From an uncultured Marvinbryantia sp. (GTDB lineage Bacteria > Bacillota > Clostridia > Lachnospirales > Lachnospiraceae): a stretch of 24,301 bases of DNA. Shown here piece by piece: positions 11,001 to 18,380 of this stretch. The stretch spans positions 1-24,301 of the forward strand of contig CAKRON010000029.1 of the NCBI GenBank assembly GCA_934373455.1, written 5' to 3'. The notes below the pieces were generated by a model. That model did not search any database. It was given only the letters and a program-made list of their open reading frames with translations, and had not been told where the DNA came from. A program made the position numbers and the translations under genes. How positions within the stretch are numbered: position 1 is the first letter of the stretch; the number at the start of each line of letters is the position of its first letter.

Positions 11001-11860
11001 TTGCGAAGCATCAGCTTTTTGTTAAATTTATAACGTCCGACTTTTGCAAGATCATATCTTCTCGGGTCAAAGAACATTGCCGTTATGAGACTTTCTGCAC
11101 TCTCCACAGCAAGTGGTTCACCCGGACGGATCTTCTTGTACAGTTCCAGAAGACCTTCTTTATAGTTTGTTGATACGTCCTTGGTTAATGATGCAAGAAT
11201 CTTCGGTTCTTCACCAAACAATTCGATGATCTCAGCATTAGTGCTGACACCAAGTGCACGAATCAATACTGTAATCGGTACTTTTCTGGTTCTGTCTACA
11301 CGAACATAAAATACGTCATTGGAGTCTGTTTCATATTCCAGCCATGCTCCACGATTTGGAATTACGGTAGAAGAAAACAGTCTCTTACCAAGTTTGTCAT
11401 GTGCTATTGCATAATAAATACCTGGAGAACGAACCAACTGGCTGACGATAACACGTTCTGCACCATTAATAACGAACGTACCTGTAGCTGTCATCAGTGG
11501 AAGATCTCCCATGAATATTTCATGTTCATTAATTTCATCAGTCTCTCTGTTATGAAGTCTGACCTTAACTTTCAAAGGAGCTGCATAAGTAGCGTCACGC
11601 TCTTTGCACTCTTCGATTGAGTATTTGACATCATCTTCGCAAAGCTTGAAATCTACGAATTCCAGGCTGAGCTTTTCACTGTAATCTCGAATCGGTGAGA
11701 TATCATCAAACACTTCATTGAGGCCTTCGTCCAAAAACCACTGGTATGAGTCCTTCTGAACCTCGATCAGGTTCGGCATCTCAAGAACCTCTTTCTGTCT
11801 TGAGTAACTCATTCGGAAACTGTTGCCGTTTGTGATAGGACGTATCCTGTTTTTCTCCAT
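8012..11860 (-). CDS. rpoB: DNA-directed RNA polymerase subunit beta
   Basis: RpoB is the second large catalytic subunit of RNA polymerase and the target of rifamycins. The open frame continues 50 codons upstream of 11860, but that stretch is the transcribed leader. The ATG at 11860 (MEKNRIRPI) has an AGGGGTG Shine-Dalgarno about 9 bases upstream and gives 1282 residues. The rifampicin pocket at 490-518 ([13 protein letters not shown] ... [13 protein letters not shown]) has Gln496, Asp499, His509, Arg512 and Ser514, the wild-type equivalents of E. coli Q513, D516, H526, R529 and S531, so no common resistance change is seen. The [12 protein letters not shown] catalytic-core motif is present, and the C-terminus is acidic. 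It has its own promoter and leader and is not contiguous with rplL as in many Firmicutes. Confidence 0.99.
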   Translation of the reverse strand: MEKNRIRPITNGNSFRMSYSRQKEVLEMPNLIEVQKDSYQWFLDEGLNEVFDDISPIRDYSEKLSLEFVDFKLCEDDVKYSIEECKERDATYAAPLKVKVRLHNRETDEINEHEIFMGDLPLMTATGTFVINGAERVIVSQLVRSPGIYYAIAHDKLGKRLFSSTVIPNRGAWLEYETDSNDVFYVRVDRTRKVPITVLIRALGVSTNAEIIELFGEEPKILASLTKDVSTNYKEGLLELYKKIRPGEPLAVESAESLITAMFFDPRRYDLAKVGRYKFNKKLMLRNRITGHVLSEDVIDPSTGEVLAEAGTKVTRELADDIQNAAVPFVWIQTEERNEKVLSSMMVDITKWVDIDEEEARSLGVTELVYYPVLSTILEEYENLDDIKDAIKRDIHDLIPKHITKEDIFASINYNMHLEYGIGNDDDIDHLGNRRIRAVGELLQNQYRIGLSRLERVVRERMTTQDLEGISPQSLINIKPVTAAVKEFFGSSQLSQFMDQNNPLGELTHKRRLSALGPGGLSRDRAGFEVRDVHYSHYGRMCPIETPEGPNIGLINSLACYARINQYGFVEAPYRKIDKTDPKNPRVTDEVVYMTADEEDNYHVAQANEQLDEDGHFVRKNVSGRYREETQEYERSRFDYMDVSPKMVFSVATALIPFLQNDDANRALMGSNMQRQAVPLLTTEAPVVGTGMETKAAVDSGVCVVAKRAGVVDTVTSKEIVIKTDDGQKDEYHLTKFLRSNQSNCYNQKPIVFKGNRVAAGQVIADGPSTSNGEIALGKNPLIGFMTWEGYNYEDAVLLSERLVMNDVYTSVHIEEYEAEARDTKLGPEEITRDVPGVGDDALKDLDERGIIRVGAEVRAGDILVGKVTPKGETELTAEERLLRAIFGEKAREVRDTSLKVPHGEYGIVVDAKVFTRENGDELAPGVNQAVRIYIAQKRKISVGDKMAGRHGNKGVVSRVLPVEDMPFLPNGRPLDIVLNPLGVPSRMNIGQVLEIHLSLAAKALGFNISTPVFDGANENDIMDTLDLANDYVNLEWDEFKAKHGEELLPEVLDYLYENRDHRELWKGVPLSRDGKVRLRDGRTGEFFDSPVTIGHMHYLKLHHLVDDKIHARSTGPYSLVTQQPLGGKAQFGGQRFGEMEVWALEAYGASYTLQEILTVKSDDVVGRVKTYEAIIKGENIPEPGIPESFKVMLKELQALGLDVKVLGENQQEVEIMETVDYGETDIRSVIEGDRGYKREENSFGSYGFSQQEISGDEFVDVQESEDEDLVDVDDSFDDDVE

Positions 11861-11908
11861 ATGACGTTTCACCCCTGTCTTTTTATATAAATGTGCCGGT
11901 GTGTTTCT

Positions 11909-11986
11909 GCTCTTTTTCGTAAAAAAGCAACAAGTTACATTTTGGGTATACTTCACCCAATTGCATACTCCCGCACAATAATGCAA
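11909..11986 (-). promoter_or_regulatory. Structured 5' leader of rpoBC
   Basis: The roughly 125-base leader contains adjacent hairpins in transcript order. TTGCAT/ATGCAA arms (11981-11986 with 11961-11966, 14-base loop) lie right at the predicted 5' end. TTGGGT/ACCCAA (11955-11960 with 11942-11947, 7-base loop) follow immediately. Last comes an A/U-rich stem (11909-11928). A T6 run on the transcript (11921-11926) is part of the last element. Alternative pairings exist (GCAA of the first hairpin with TTGC before the T-run), so attenuation is possible but not shown. Confidence 0.4.
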
Positions 11987-11991
11987 CCTAT

Positions 11992-12020
11992 ACTGTATCA
12001 CCAATTTCAAATCTTGTCAA
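11992..12020 (-). promoter_or_regulatory. Sigma-A promoter of rpoBC with extended -10
   Basis: On the minus strand there is TTGACA (12015-12020), a 17-base spacer and TACAGT (11992-11997; 4 of 6 matches), preceded by TGA, which makes a TGn extended -10. The start would be near 11985. An A/T-rich stretch upstream (12021-12060) could act as an UP element. Confidence 0.8.
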
Positions 12021-12090
12021 ATGTTTTTTTCTTTATTTTTTAACTAATTTTCTACTTTCTTTACTGAAGAAATTTTATCTTATCGCCAAG

Positions 12091-12127
12091 AAAAAAACAT
12101 GTAGGAAATATTTTCTTCCCTACATGT
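12091..12127 (-). terminator. Intrinsic terminator of the EIIC-like gene
   Basis: In the minus direction an ACATGTAGG stem (12119-12127 with 12097-12105, 13-base loop) is followed by seven T residues (complement of 12091-12097). It begins 10 bases after the stop of the transporter gene and separates it from the rpoB promoter. Confidence 0.88.
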
Positions 12128-12136
12128 CTTTTCATT

Positions 12137-13201
12137 CTACATATCCAATTTCATATCGCCATATTTGATCCAGCCTTTTTTTCTCATAAACTCTGAGATA
12201 GCCAGTGTCACCACTGCCGGCAGAATGATCTGAATCAAAAGAATCTTAATCATTACTACCATACCTGTTTCTGTCTGAATCATTGTCTGCCATGTCATAA
12301 TCTGTCCTACCAGCCCTGCTGTTCCCATCCCGGAACCAGTCGCATTACTCGTCATTTTAAATACCATAGTTCCCACCGGTCCCAGTATCGCACTGGAAAG
12401 AATCGCCGGAATCCAGATCAACGGCTTACGCACAATATTCGGCACCTGAAGCATGGATGTTCCAATTCCCTGTGCGACCAAGCCACCGATTTTGTTCTCT
12501 CGATAACTGGCTACCGCAAATCCAACCATGTTGCAGCAACAGCCCACAGTTGCCGCGCCTGCTGCCAGACCTGACAAATTTAAAATAATTCCCAGCGCTG
12601 CGGAACTGATCGGTAAAGTAAGGATCATACCCATCAGTACAGATACCACGATTCCCATCAGAAATGGCTGCTGCTCCACACCCCAGTTAATCATTGCGCC
12701 AAGACTTGTCATGATTCTGGATACTCCAGGTCCAACCAGCAATCCGACTAATGATCCTGTTCCGATTGTCACAATTGGTGTTACAAGAATATCTACCTTC
12801 GTCTTTCCAGCTACCAGATGACCGCATTCAATTCCAATATATGCTGCAAGAAATGCTCCCAGAGGTTCTCCCGGTCCGGCAAACACCATACTACCATCTA
12901 CCAGCACTGTACCCGCAAGAAGCTTACTGGCAAATGCCCCAACCATACCTGCTGTGGCCGCTGATACTACCACCAGATAGCTTTCCTTAAATTTTGCTGC
13001 AACACCAACGCCGATTCCGGCACCGGTCAGTGCTGCCGCAACTTTTCCCACAACAAAAATCATATCCCCGGTTGAACCGCCAATCAGGGTTCCGATCTGT
13101 TGAATAATCGTTCCGATGATCAATGTAGCAAACAACCCTTGCGCCATTCCACTCAGACCGTCGATAAAAATTCGATCCAATAACTCTTTTATCCTTTTCA
13201 T
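12137..13201 (-). CDS. PTS EIIC-like multi-spanning membrane protein (PTS_EIIC_2 type)
   Basis: The 354-residue, Gly/Ala/Ile-rich protein has about eight to ten membrane spans and a short basic end. Its pattern (GLFATLIIGTII, GPGEPLGAF, GKTKVDILVTP, LPISSAALG, QVPNI) fits the stand-alone EIIC-like permease family of Firmicutes. That family is annotated by homology to PTS EIIC domains; its substrates are generally unproven, and some members are thought to be regulators. No EIIA, EIIB or HPr gene lies nearby. The ATG at 13201 has a GAGGTGG Shine-Dalgarno about 4 bases upstream. It follows deoD by 106 bases, has its own candidate promoter there, and ends at a strong terminator. A link to nucleoside or sugar uptake is only suggested by the deoD neighbour. 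Confidence 0.75.
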   Translation of the reverse strand: MKRIKELLDRIFIDGLSGMAQGLFATLIIGTIIQQIGTLIGGSTGDMIFVVGKVAAALTGAGIGVGVAAKFKESYLVVVSAATAGMVGAFASKLLAGTVLVDGSMVFAGPGEPLGAFLAAYIGIECGHLVAGKTKVDILVTPIVTIGTGSLVGLLVGPGVSRIMTSLGAMINWGVEQQPFLMGIVVSVLMGMILTLPISSAALGIILNLSGLAAGAATVGCCCNMVGFAVASYRENKIGGLVAQGIGTSMLQVPNIVRKPLIWIPAILSSAILGPVGTMVFKMTSNATGSGMGTAGLVGQIMTWQTMIQTETGMVVMIKILLIQIILPAVVTLAISEFMRKKGWIKYGDMKLDM

Positions 13202-13254
13202 AATCCACCTCTCTTGTCATTGCAGGTGTCTTGTCACCGTGCATATTAAGAGGT

Positions 13255-13283
13255 ATCATACTACAATCATACTGTAAAATCAA
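13255..13283 (-). promoter_or_regulatory. Promoter of the EIIC-like gene, with a short direct repeat
   Basis: TTGATT (13278-13283; 4 of 6 matches) and TATGAT (13255-13260; 5 of 6) are 17 bases apart on the minus strand, about 50 bases before the start codon. The heptamer GTATGAT occurs twice with an 11-base period (plus-strand ATCATAC at 13255-13261 and 13266-13272), overlapping the spacer and -10. It might be an operator, or simply chance. Confidence 0.6.
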
Positions 13284-13307
13284 GTATTTTAGAAATTACT
13301 ATTCTTA

Positions 13308-14015
13308 TTACAATAAAATAGCTGTCTCCAATGCCACTTTCATCATATCCGTAAAACTATTCTGTCTTTCTTCTGCTGTGGTAGCTTCCCCTGTTACAAT
13401 GGAATCTGAAACAGTAAAAATTCCCAGAGCTTTCACTCCTGCCCTTGCAGCTTCGCAATAAAGTGCATAACTTTCCATTTCAATTCCAAGCACTCCCATT
13501 TTAGCCCACTGCTTCCATTCCGGTGTTTCTGTATAGAACACATCGCTGGACAGAATATTACCCACAATATATGGATATCCTTCCTTTTCTGCTATTTCCT
13601 GTGCTGTTTTTAACAAATTGAAATCTGCAATAGCACTGTAAGTTCCAGGAAGCTGATACTGATGTGCATAGCTGCTGTCTGTGCAGGCTCCCTGCGCCAT
13701 TAAAATGGTACCAACTTTTGCCTTCTCCTGTGTTGCTCCGCAGGAACCCACACGAATTAAATTTTTCACACCATAAAAGTGAATCAGTTCATGACTGTAA
13801 ATACCAATCGATGGCATACCCATTCCTGTTCCCATTACGGATACTTTTTTCCCTTTATAAGTTCCGGTATAACCAAACATATTACGTACTGTATTGAACA
13901 CAACCAGATTCTCTAAAAATGTCTCTGCAATTACCTTTGCGCGAAGAGGATCTCCAGGTAATAAAATTGTTTCTGCTATGTCGCCCATACTGGCATTATT
14001 ATGTGGTGTTGCCAT
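13308..14015 (-). CDS. deoD: Purine-nucleoside phosphorylase, DeoD type
   Basis: DeoD phosphorolyses purine (deoxy)nucleosides to free base and (deoxy)ribose-1-phosphate in nucleoside salvage; the family is a hexamer. I chose the ATG at 14015 ([12 protein letters not shown]), with AAGGAGG about 8 bases upstream, rather than an ATG seven codons earlier that lies before this Shine-Dalgarno. This gives 235 residues, matching the family. Visible landmarks are His5, PGDPLRAK (20-27), MGTGMGMPS (61-69), IRVGSCG (87-93), the nucleoside-binding ME (Met180-Glu181) and the catalytic Asp204 in TVSD. It lies 72 bases downstream of the esterase gene and could be co-transcribed with it. A TATAAT and a small palindrome in the gap leave a private promoter possible. 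Confidence 0.96.
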   Translation of the reverse strand: MATPHNNASMGDIAETILLPGDPLRAKVIAETFLENLVVFNTVRNMFGYTGTYKGKKVSVMGTGMGMPSIGIYSHELIHFYGVKNLIRVGSCGATQEKAKVGTILMAQGACTDSSYAHQYQLPGTYSAIADFNLLKTAQEIAEKEGYPYIVGNILSSDVFYTETPEWKQWAKMGVLGIEMESYALYCEAARAGVKALGIFTVSDSIVTGEATTAEERQNSFTDMMKVALETAILL

Positions 14016-14042
14016 AGTAATTCCCTCCTTTGACATAATGTT

Positions 14043-14066
14043 TGAACGAAGTTCATCTATATTATA
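14043..14066 (-). promoter_or_regulatory. Possible deoD promoter -10 and adjacent palindrome
   Basis: A perfect TATAAT (plus-strand ATTATA, 14061-14066) lies upstream of deoD, but no convincing -35 is found 16-18 bases before it. Between it and the start codon is a 5-base inverted repeat with a 3-base centre (TGAAC/GTTCA, 14043-14055), which would be at the 5' end of the transcript or act as an operator. A further 7-base stem (14073-14079 with 14085-14091) overlaps the stop codon of the preceding gene without a T-run in the reading direction. Confidence 0.35.
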
Positions 14067-14087
14067 ACATATATAAGCGCAATTCGC

Positions 14088-14888
14088 TTATTTTTTATCC
14101 ATCTCTTTCTTTTCCATTATATGATCCAGCCATTCCAGACACAGATTCATCCAACGGGCAATGTGAACATCCGGGTTACGCTGTTTTGCCGGTTCCGCGA
14201 CTTCCTCATCAGCCAAAGACAGACCATGCACTCCATTCGGAAACAAATGATATTCCGCCGGAATCTTGTTTTTTGCCAATTCATTTAGCAGTAACAGGGA
14301 ATTTTCCACCGGAACCAGCTTATCAGCAAATGTACCCCACAAAAAAGTCGGAACACAGTCTTTATCAACATATTTTTCCAGGCTGTATCTTTCCTGCTTC
14401 TGCATTTCTTTACCCGCCAGACGTACCAGACTGCTTCTATGTGCATATTTTCCTGAAGAAATTACCGGATATGATAAGATCATACCTGCCGGCTTATGCA
14501 GGCAAAGATCTGTATCCGGACGAAAATATTCTTTTTTATTCCACAAAATTCCAAGACTTGCAGCCAGATGTCCTCCGGCAGAAAAACCGCAAACATAAAT
14601 ATTCTTATCTGATATCTGATATTTTTCTTCCTGTTCTCTGAGCCAGATAACAGTATCTGATAATTGCCAGAGCGGAAGATCTCCCAAAAGAGGTGCTGCC
14701 ACTTCATACCAAAGTACTACTGCCAGATAACCATCTTCTACAAATTTTCTTGCCACCGGCTCTGCTTCCCGTTCCGAAAGATGCTCATATCCACCACCGG
14801 GGCAAATGACCACCGCTGCTTTTGGAGTATCTGCAGTTTGATAAACATCTATATAAGAACCGTTTTTCTTCATATCAATTCTTTCCAT
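14088..14888 (-). CDS. Alpha/beta-hydrolase, acetyl-esterase-like
   Basis: The 266-residue cytoplasmic protein (no signal peptide seen) has the alpha/beta-hydrolase fold order. An oxyanion-hole PGGGY lies at 30-34, the nucleophile elbow GFSAGGH at 101-107 gives Ser103, Asp189 is in FADKLVP, and His221 is in GVHGLSL. This fits the BD-FAE/esterase-lipase group, often annotated as acetyl-xylan or carbohydrate acetyl esterase; the actual substrate cannot be read from the sequence. The start at 14888 has GAGG about 8 bases upstream; Met6 is an alternative with a poorer site. It is the first gene after the rplL terminator. A pair of overlapping TATAAT boxes lies just after the terminator T-run, with a -35-like TTGATG only 15 bases ahead, so its promoter is uncertain. 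Confidence 0.88.
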   Translation of the reverse strand: MERIDMKKNGSYIDVYQTADTPKAAVVICPGGGYEHLSEREAEPVARKFVEDGYLAVVLWYEVAAPLLGDLPLWQLSDTVIWLREQEEKYQISDKNIYVCGFSAGGHLAASLGILWNKKEYFRPDTDLCLHKPAGMILSYPVISSGKYAHRSSLVRLAGKEMQKQERYSLEKYVDKDCVPTFLWGTFADKLVPVENSLLLLNELAKNKIPAEYHLFPNGVHGLSLADEEVAEPAKQRNPDVHIARWMNLCLEWLDHIMEKKEMDKK

Positions 14889-14940
14889 TTTCCCTGCCTC
14901 ATTTCCAAGATTCCAGTTTGTTTTGTGATTATATTATATG

Positions 14941-14981
14941 AAAAAACAGCCTCCATCAAGTAAACTCGACGAGGCTGTTTT
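14941..14981 (-). terminator. Intrinsic terminator of rplJ-rplL
   Basis: In the minus direction AAAACAGCCTC (14971-14981) pairs with 14943-14953 over 11 bases, with a 17-base loop, followed by a run of six T residues. It lies about 35 bases after the rplL stop. Confidence 0.93.
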
Positions 14982-15015
14982 GTTTAAATTCTTATAATTT
15001 TGAATTGTAAGCGAA

Positions 15016-15390
15016 TTATTTAAGAGTAACTTTAGCGCCTTCTGCTTCAAGTTTTGTCTTAAGTTCTTCAGCTTCAGCTTTAGAAGCGCCTTCTTTAACA
15101 ACCTTAGGAGCGCCATCTACAACTTCTTTAGCTTCTTTCAGTCCAAGACCTGTTGCTTCACGAACAACTTTGATAACTTTAACTTTGTTTGGTCCAACTT
15201 CTGTCAGTTCTACGTCGAACTCATCTTTTTCTTCTGCTGCTTCTGCTGCTCCGCCTGCTGCTGCTACTACAACACCTGCTGCTGCAGATACACCAAATTC
15301 TTCTTCACATGCTTTTACTAATTCATTTAACTCTAAAACTGTAAGCTCTTTGATAGCTTCAATAAATTCAGCTGTTGTTAATTTTGCCAT
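15016..15390 (-). CDS. rplL: 50S ribosomal protein L7/L12
   Basis: L7/L12 forms the mobile stalk of the 50S subunit that recruits translational GTPases. The ATG at 15390 (MAKLTTAEF) has GGAGG about 8 bases upstream and gives 124 residues; five extra upstream codons in the open frame include this Shine-Dalgarno and are rejected. The N-terminal dimerisation helix, the Ala/Gly-rich hinge (about 38-58) and the C-terminal domain with [12 protein letters not shown] are all present. It follows rplJ after 117 bases and is closed by a strong terminator rather than running into rpoB. Confidence 0.98.
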   Translation of the reverse strand: MAKLTTAEFIEAIKELTVLELNELVKACEEEFGVSAAAGVVVAAAGGAAEAAEEKDEFDVELTEVGPNKVKVIKVVREATGLGLKEAKEVVDGAPKVVKEGASKAEAEELKTKLEAEGAKVTLK

Positions 15391-15507
15391 TTTATTTTCC
15401 TCCATATTTTCATTTTATTCGTTTTTGCTTCGCCAGTCATGCTGCCAGCGAGATTCTTTTTAAAATATCAGGCTGCCCTAAGGACATCTGATTGCGCCGT
15501 ATTCGAC

Positions 15508-15996
15508 TTAAGCCTCTTTGGACTCTGCGATCTGGCTGATAACACGTGCAAAGTTTGCAACTGGAGACTGGATGCTTCCAAGCAGTTTTCCAAGAAGTTC
15601 TTCTCTTGATGGAACATCTTTCAGTGCCTGAATAGCTTTTTCGTCATAGTAGCCGCCTTCAACAACACCAGCAACTAATTTCAGTGCCGGAACTGTCTTT
15701 GCATGTTTTGCAAGAATTCTGATTGGAGCAGTTGCATCTGTCTTACAAATTGCAACAGCATTAGGTCCTTCCAGATTCTGAGAAAGTGGTTCGCAGTCTG
15801 TACCTTTGAATGCAAAGTTCATCATTGTGTTCTTGTAAACTTTGTAAACAACACCAGCTTCTCTCATCTCTTTACGAAGAGCTGTATCCTGCTCTACAGT
15901 AATTCCACTGTAAGTAACCAGAACAACAGACTGTGCGTCTTTAATGTGCTCGCTGATTTCTTCAACGATCGGTTTCTTCTGTTCTACTTTTGCCAT
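15508..15996 (-). CDS. rplJ: 50S ribosomal protein L10
   Basis: L10 anchors the L7/L12 dimers to the GTPase-associated centre of 23S rRNA. The start is the ATG at 15996 (MAKVEQKKPIVEE), with AAAGGAGGTG about 8 bases upstream, giving 162 residues. A further 30 codons upstream are open but cover the leader and attenuator hairpin, so they are not coding. The C-terminal helix that binds L7/L12 ends at the Glu/Ala-rich terminus. It is the first gene of rplJ-rplL and is preceded by its own promoter, an L10 leader and an intrinsic terminator. Confidence 0.98.
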   Translation of the reverse strand: MAKVEQKKPIVEEISEHIKDAQSVVLVTYSGITVEQDTALRKEMREAGVVYKVYKNTMMNFAFKGTDCEPLSQNLEGPNAVAICKTDATAPIRILAKHAKTVPALKLVAGVVEGGYYDEKAIQALKDVPSREELLGKLLGSIQSPVANFARVISQIAESKEA

Positions 15997-16044
15997 GAAT
16001 GGTGCACCTCCTTTATAGTTTGTGTACCGCCGCATGAATTTCGG

Positions 16045-16163
16045 AAATAAAAAACCTCTCTGCACACAGAGAGGTAAATAAATCATTTCTTTAAGAAATT
16101 CTTTACTCCTCGGCAGGCGTTTCCAACCTTATGCCTTACGGCACCTGCTGTCTTCGGCAGTTC
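16045..16163 (-). ncRNA. Ribosomal protein L10 leader with attenuator terminator
   Basis: In transcript order: a three-part fold contains AGACAGCAGGTGCC, a GCC-GTAA-GGC hairpin, then CGCCTGCCGAGG (about 16105-16156). The GCAGGTG and CGCCTGC arms pair over seven bases with one G-U. This matches the known L10 leader family, which L10(L12)4 binds for autoregulation. It is followed by a 9-base GC-rich stem, ACCTCTCTG (16067-16075 with 16054-16062, 4-base loop), and a T-run (complement of 16049-16053): an intrinsic terminator about 50 bases ahead of rplJ. An A/U palindrome (ATTTCTT/AAGAAAT, around 16085-16099) lies between and may take part in switching. Confidence 0.85.
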
Positions 16164-16169
16164 TTTATG

Positions 16170-16198
16170 AAGATAACACACATTACCGTGTGTGTCAA
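16170..16198 (-). promoter_or_regulatory. Sigma-A promoter of rplJ-rplL
   Basis: TTGACA (16193-16198) and TATCTT (16170-16175) are spaced 17 bases apart on the minus strand, with a TGT extended -10. Transcription would start near 16163, exactly at the beginning of the L10 leader. The 351-base gap between rplA and rplJ (15997-16347) is thus filled by a terminator, an A/T-rich region, this promoter and the leader. Confidence 0.82.
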
Positions 16199-16302
16199 CT
16201 ATTTTTTATCTATAATCCAATTTTTTTCAAAATTTCTTGTTTTACAATCGAATCCATCTCTTCCGTTATCGAATTAGACCTATCCAAATTTTCCATATTC
16301 TC

Positions 16303-16333
16303 AAAAAACCCGGAATCGAAAGATTCCGGGTTT
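16303..16333 (-). terminator. Intrinsic terminator after rplA
   Basis: In the minus direction a perfect 12-base stem, AAACCCGGAATC (16322-16333 with 16306-16317), has a 4-base loop and is followed by six T residues. It lies about 15 bases after the rplA stop and ends the rpmG-secE-nusG-rplK-rplA transcript. Confidence 0.95.
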
Positions 16334-16347
16334 AGATCTAAGAGCTC

Positions 16348-17040
16348 TTATACAAACTTAGCAGTATTTAATTTTACGCCAGGTCCCATTGTAGAAGTGA
16401 TTGTTACACTCTTCAGGTACTGTCCCTTTAATGCTGCTGGTCTAGCTTTCGTAATAGCTCCGATAAGCGTCTGGAAGTTGTCGCTCAGCATTTCTTCTGT
16501 GAAAGAAGCTTTTCCGATTGGCACGTGAATGATGTTTGTCTTATCCAATCTGTATTCAATCTTACCAGCTTTAATATCGTTGATAGCTTTTGTTACGTCC
16601 ATAGTAACTGTACCAGCTTTTGGGTTTGGCATTAAGCCTTTTGGTCCAAGTACACGACCCAGACGACCAACAACACCCATCATATCAGGTGTAGCTACTA
16701 CTACGTCAAAGTCTAACCAACCTTCGTTCTGAATCTTCGGAATCAATTCTTCTGCTCCTACGAAATCAGCTCCGGCTGCCAGTGCTTCATCAGCTTTTGC
16801 GTTCTTAGCGAATACAAGAACACGAACTGTCTTACCAGTTCCATGAGGCAGTACAACTGCGCCACGGATCTGCTGATCTGCATGACGTCCGTCACATCCG
16901 GTTCTGATATGAACTTCGATTGTTTCATCAAATTTTGCTACAGCATTTTTCTTTACTACGCTGATTGCATCAGCTGCATCGTAAAGAGTTGTGCGGTCAA
17001 TTGCTTTAGCCGCATCAGTATATCTTTTTCCTCTTTTCAT
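16348..17040 (-). CDS. rplA: 50S ribosomal protein L1
   Basis: L1 forms the L1 stalk that moves deacylated tRNA out of the E site; in many bacteria it also represses its own operon by binding mRNA. The 230-residue product ([12 protein letters not shown]) has full family length, with the [20 protein letters not shown] signature and the [16 protein letters not shown] strand. AGGAGGT lies about 8 bases before the ATG. It is the last gene of the operon, 71 bases after rplK. That spacer contains a hairpin resembling L1's own rRNA binding site, consistent with autoregulation. Confidence 0.98.
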   Translation of the reverse strand: MKRGKRYTDAAKAIDRTTLYDAADAISVVKKNAVAKFDETIEVHIRTGCDGRHADQQIRGAVVLPHGTGKTVRVLVFAKNAKADEALAAGADFVGAEELIPKIQNEGWLDFDVVVATPDMMGVVGRLGRVLGPKGLMPNPKAGTVTMDVTKAINDIKAGKIEYRLDKTNIIHVPIGKASFTEEMLSDNFQTLIGAITKARPAALKGQYLKSVTITSTMGPGVKLNTAKFV

Positions 17041-17056
17041 ATTAAATAACCTCCTG

Positions 17057-17084
17057 GTGGTATTTGCGGGAATCTCCCTCCCAC
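17057..17084 (-). promoter_or_regulatory. Candidate L1-binding leader hairpin before rplA
   Basis: On the transcript GTGG at 17084-17081 pairs with CCAC at 17060-17057. Inside are GAGGGAGATTCCC, forming a GGGA/TCCC hairpin, and an unpaired CAAATA. The GTGGGAGG and AAATACCAC halves match the L1-stalk region of 23S rRNA as I recall it. A near copy lies before rplK. Confidence 0.65.
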
Positions 17085-17111
17085 TTTACATTGATCAGTT
17101 ACGATTGAATA

Positions 17112-17537
17112 TTATTCTTCAACTGTGATACCCATACTTCTTGCTGTTCCTGCGATCATGCTCATAGCAGTTTCTACAGAACTTGCATTAAGGTCTGGCA
17201 TCTTCATTTCTGCGATCTCACGGATCTTGTCTTTGCTGATTGTTGCAACTTTTGTCTTGTTAGGAGCACCTGAACCAGATTTCAGATTGCAGGCTTTCTT
17301 AAGAAGAACTGCTGCAGGCGGAGTCTTTGTTACGAAGCTGAAGCTTCTGTCTGCGTATACAGTAATAACTACAGGGATGATCAGATCACCCTTGTCAGCT
17401 GTTCTTGCGTTGAATTCTTTTGTAAACTGTACAATGTTAACACCGTGCTGACCAAGAGCTGGTCCAACAGGTGGTGCTGGTGTTGCTTTGCCGGCAGGAA
17501 TCTGTAATTTAATATAACCTGTTACTTTCTTTGCCAT
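17112..17537 (-). CDS. rplK: 50S ribosomal protein L11
   Basis: L11 is part of the GTPase-associated centre and is needed for RelA/Rel activation. The ATG at 17537 ([18 protein letters not shown]) has AAGGAGGTG about 9 bases upstream and gives 141 residues, as in the family. The open frame runs 15 codons further up but through the leader hairpin, so that GTG start is rejected. The N-terminal [14 protein letters not shown] and the C-terminal rRNA-binding GTARSMGI are intact. It follows nusG after 77 bases that hold a small CCGTC/GACGG hairpin and the L1-site mimic. Confidence 0.98.
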   Translation of the reverse strand: MAKKVTGYIKLQIPAGKATPAPPVGPALGQHGVNIVQFTKEFNARTADKGDLIIPVVITVYADRSFSFVTKTPPAAVLLKKACNLKSGSGAPNKTKVATISKDKIREIAEMKMPDLNASSVETAMSMIAGTARSMGITVEE

Positions 17538-17553
17538 AATGAGGCACCTCCTT

Positions 17554-17582
17554 GTGGTATTGTCGGGGGATTTCCCTCCCAC
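17554..17582 (-). promoter_or_regulatory. Candidate L1-binding leader hairpin before rplK
   Basis: GTGG (17582-17579) pairs with CCAC (17557-17554), enclosing GAGGGAAATCCC, a short GGG/CCC hairpin, and an unpaired CGACAATA. It is almost identical to the hairpin before rplA, including the placement just ahead of the Shine-Dalgarno. A 5-base hairpin (17590-17594 with 17603-17607) precedes it. In E. coli the L11 leader is the site where L1 represses the operon. Confidence 0.7.
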
Positions 17583-17614
17583 TGTCTAACCGTCTGCGAA
17601 TTGACGGGGACTAT

Positions 17615-18130
17615 CTACATTTTCTGAATCTCTGTGAAACTTATTTCTACCGGTGTTTCACGACCGAACAGCTCAACATTAATGGTAACGCTCTGCTTTT
17701 CTTCATTGATGCTCTGAATGACTCCGACTGTATCTTTCCAGATACCACCGATGACATTCACAGTATCACCGATTTCAAAGTCCACAACCACGTTATCATT
17801 CTTAATTCCTAACGGTTTCATCTCTTCTTCCGTAAGTGGCACAGGCTTGGATCCCGGACCGACGAATCCTGTTACACCACGGGTATTTCTTACGACATAC
17901 CAGGTGTCATCATTCATCACCATGTTGAGTAGAACATAACCCGGAAACATTTTTTTCTGGACTGCTTTTGAAACGCCATTCTTTACTTCAACAACCTCTT
18001 CCAGCGGTACACGCACCTCCAGAATCTGGTCTTCGAGATGTCTGTTTTCAATTGTTTTTTCAATATTCGCTTTTACCTTGTTCTCATATCCTGAGTAGGT
18101 ATGAACGACATACCAGTTTGCTTCTGACAT
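17615..18130 (-). CDS. nusG: Transcription termination/antitermination factor NusG
   Basis: NusG binds the RNA polymerase clamp and affects elongation, pausing and coupling to the ribosome. The 171-residue product starts with the NGN domain (WYVVHTYSGYENKV, 6-19, and MFPGYVLLNM near 61-70) and ends with a KOW domain from about 117 (DFEIGDTVNVIGG). The ATG has AAGGTGA about 5 bases upstream, 15 bases after the secE stop, so the two are co-translated. It stands in the conserved order secE-nusG-rplK-rplA. Confidence 0.97.
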   Translation of the reverse strand: MSEANWYVVHTYSGYENKVKANIEKTIENRHLEDQILEVRVPLEEVVEVKNGVSKAVQKKMFPGYVLLNMVMNDDTWYVVRNTRGVTGFVGPGSKPVPLTEEEMKPLGIKNDNVVVDFEIGDTVNVIGGIWKDTVGVIQSINEEKQSVTINVELFGRETPVEISFTEIQKM

Positions 18131-18145
18131 ATGCTCACCTTGTCC

Positions 18146-18352
18146 TTACTTAATAAAGAAATTAATACCATACTGAACAACACTGTCGATCACTGTGATC
18201 AGTGCACCCAGTATTACAGAAACGACTGTAACTGCGACTGTCTGTTTTACGAGATCATCTTTGTTTGGCCAGATAATCTTTCTGAATTCAGCTTTAATTC
18301 CGTCTGACCAACTCTGTGCAGGGACTTTATCATTCTTTGAATTGTCTCCCAT
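18146..18352 (-). CDS. secE: Preprotein translocase subunit SecE
   Basis: SecE is the essential single-span clamp of the SecYEG channel. The 68-residue protein has an amphipathic region with the family signature EFRKIIWPNKDDL (22-34) and one C-terminal membrane span (about 40-62), the short Gram-positive form. AAAGGAG lies about 6 bases before the ATG. It is 28 bases downstream of rpmG and 15 bases upstream of nusG. Confidence 0.96.
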   Translation of the reverse strand: MGDNSKNDKVPAQSWSDGIKAEFRKIIWPNKDDLVKQTVAVTVVSVILGALITVIDSVVQYGINFFIK

Positions 18353-18380
18353 GTTGTTCTCCTTTCACAAATAGACAGGT

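Noticed and set aside
11861..12010. Longer N-terminus of RpoB (50 extra residues)
   Set aside because: It overlaps the promoter -10 and leader hairpins; the ATG at 11860 has a Shine-Dalgarno and matches the family start.
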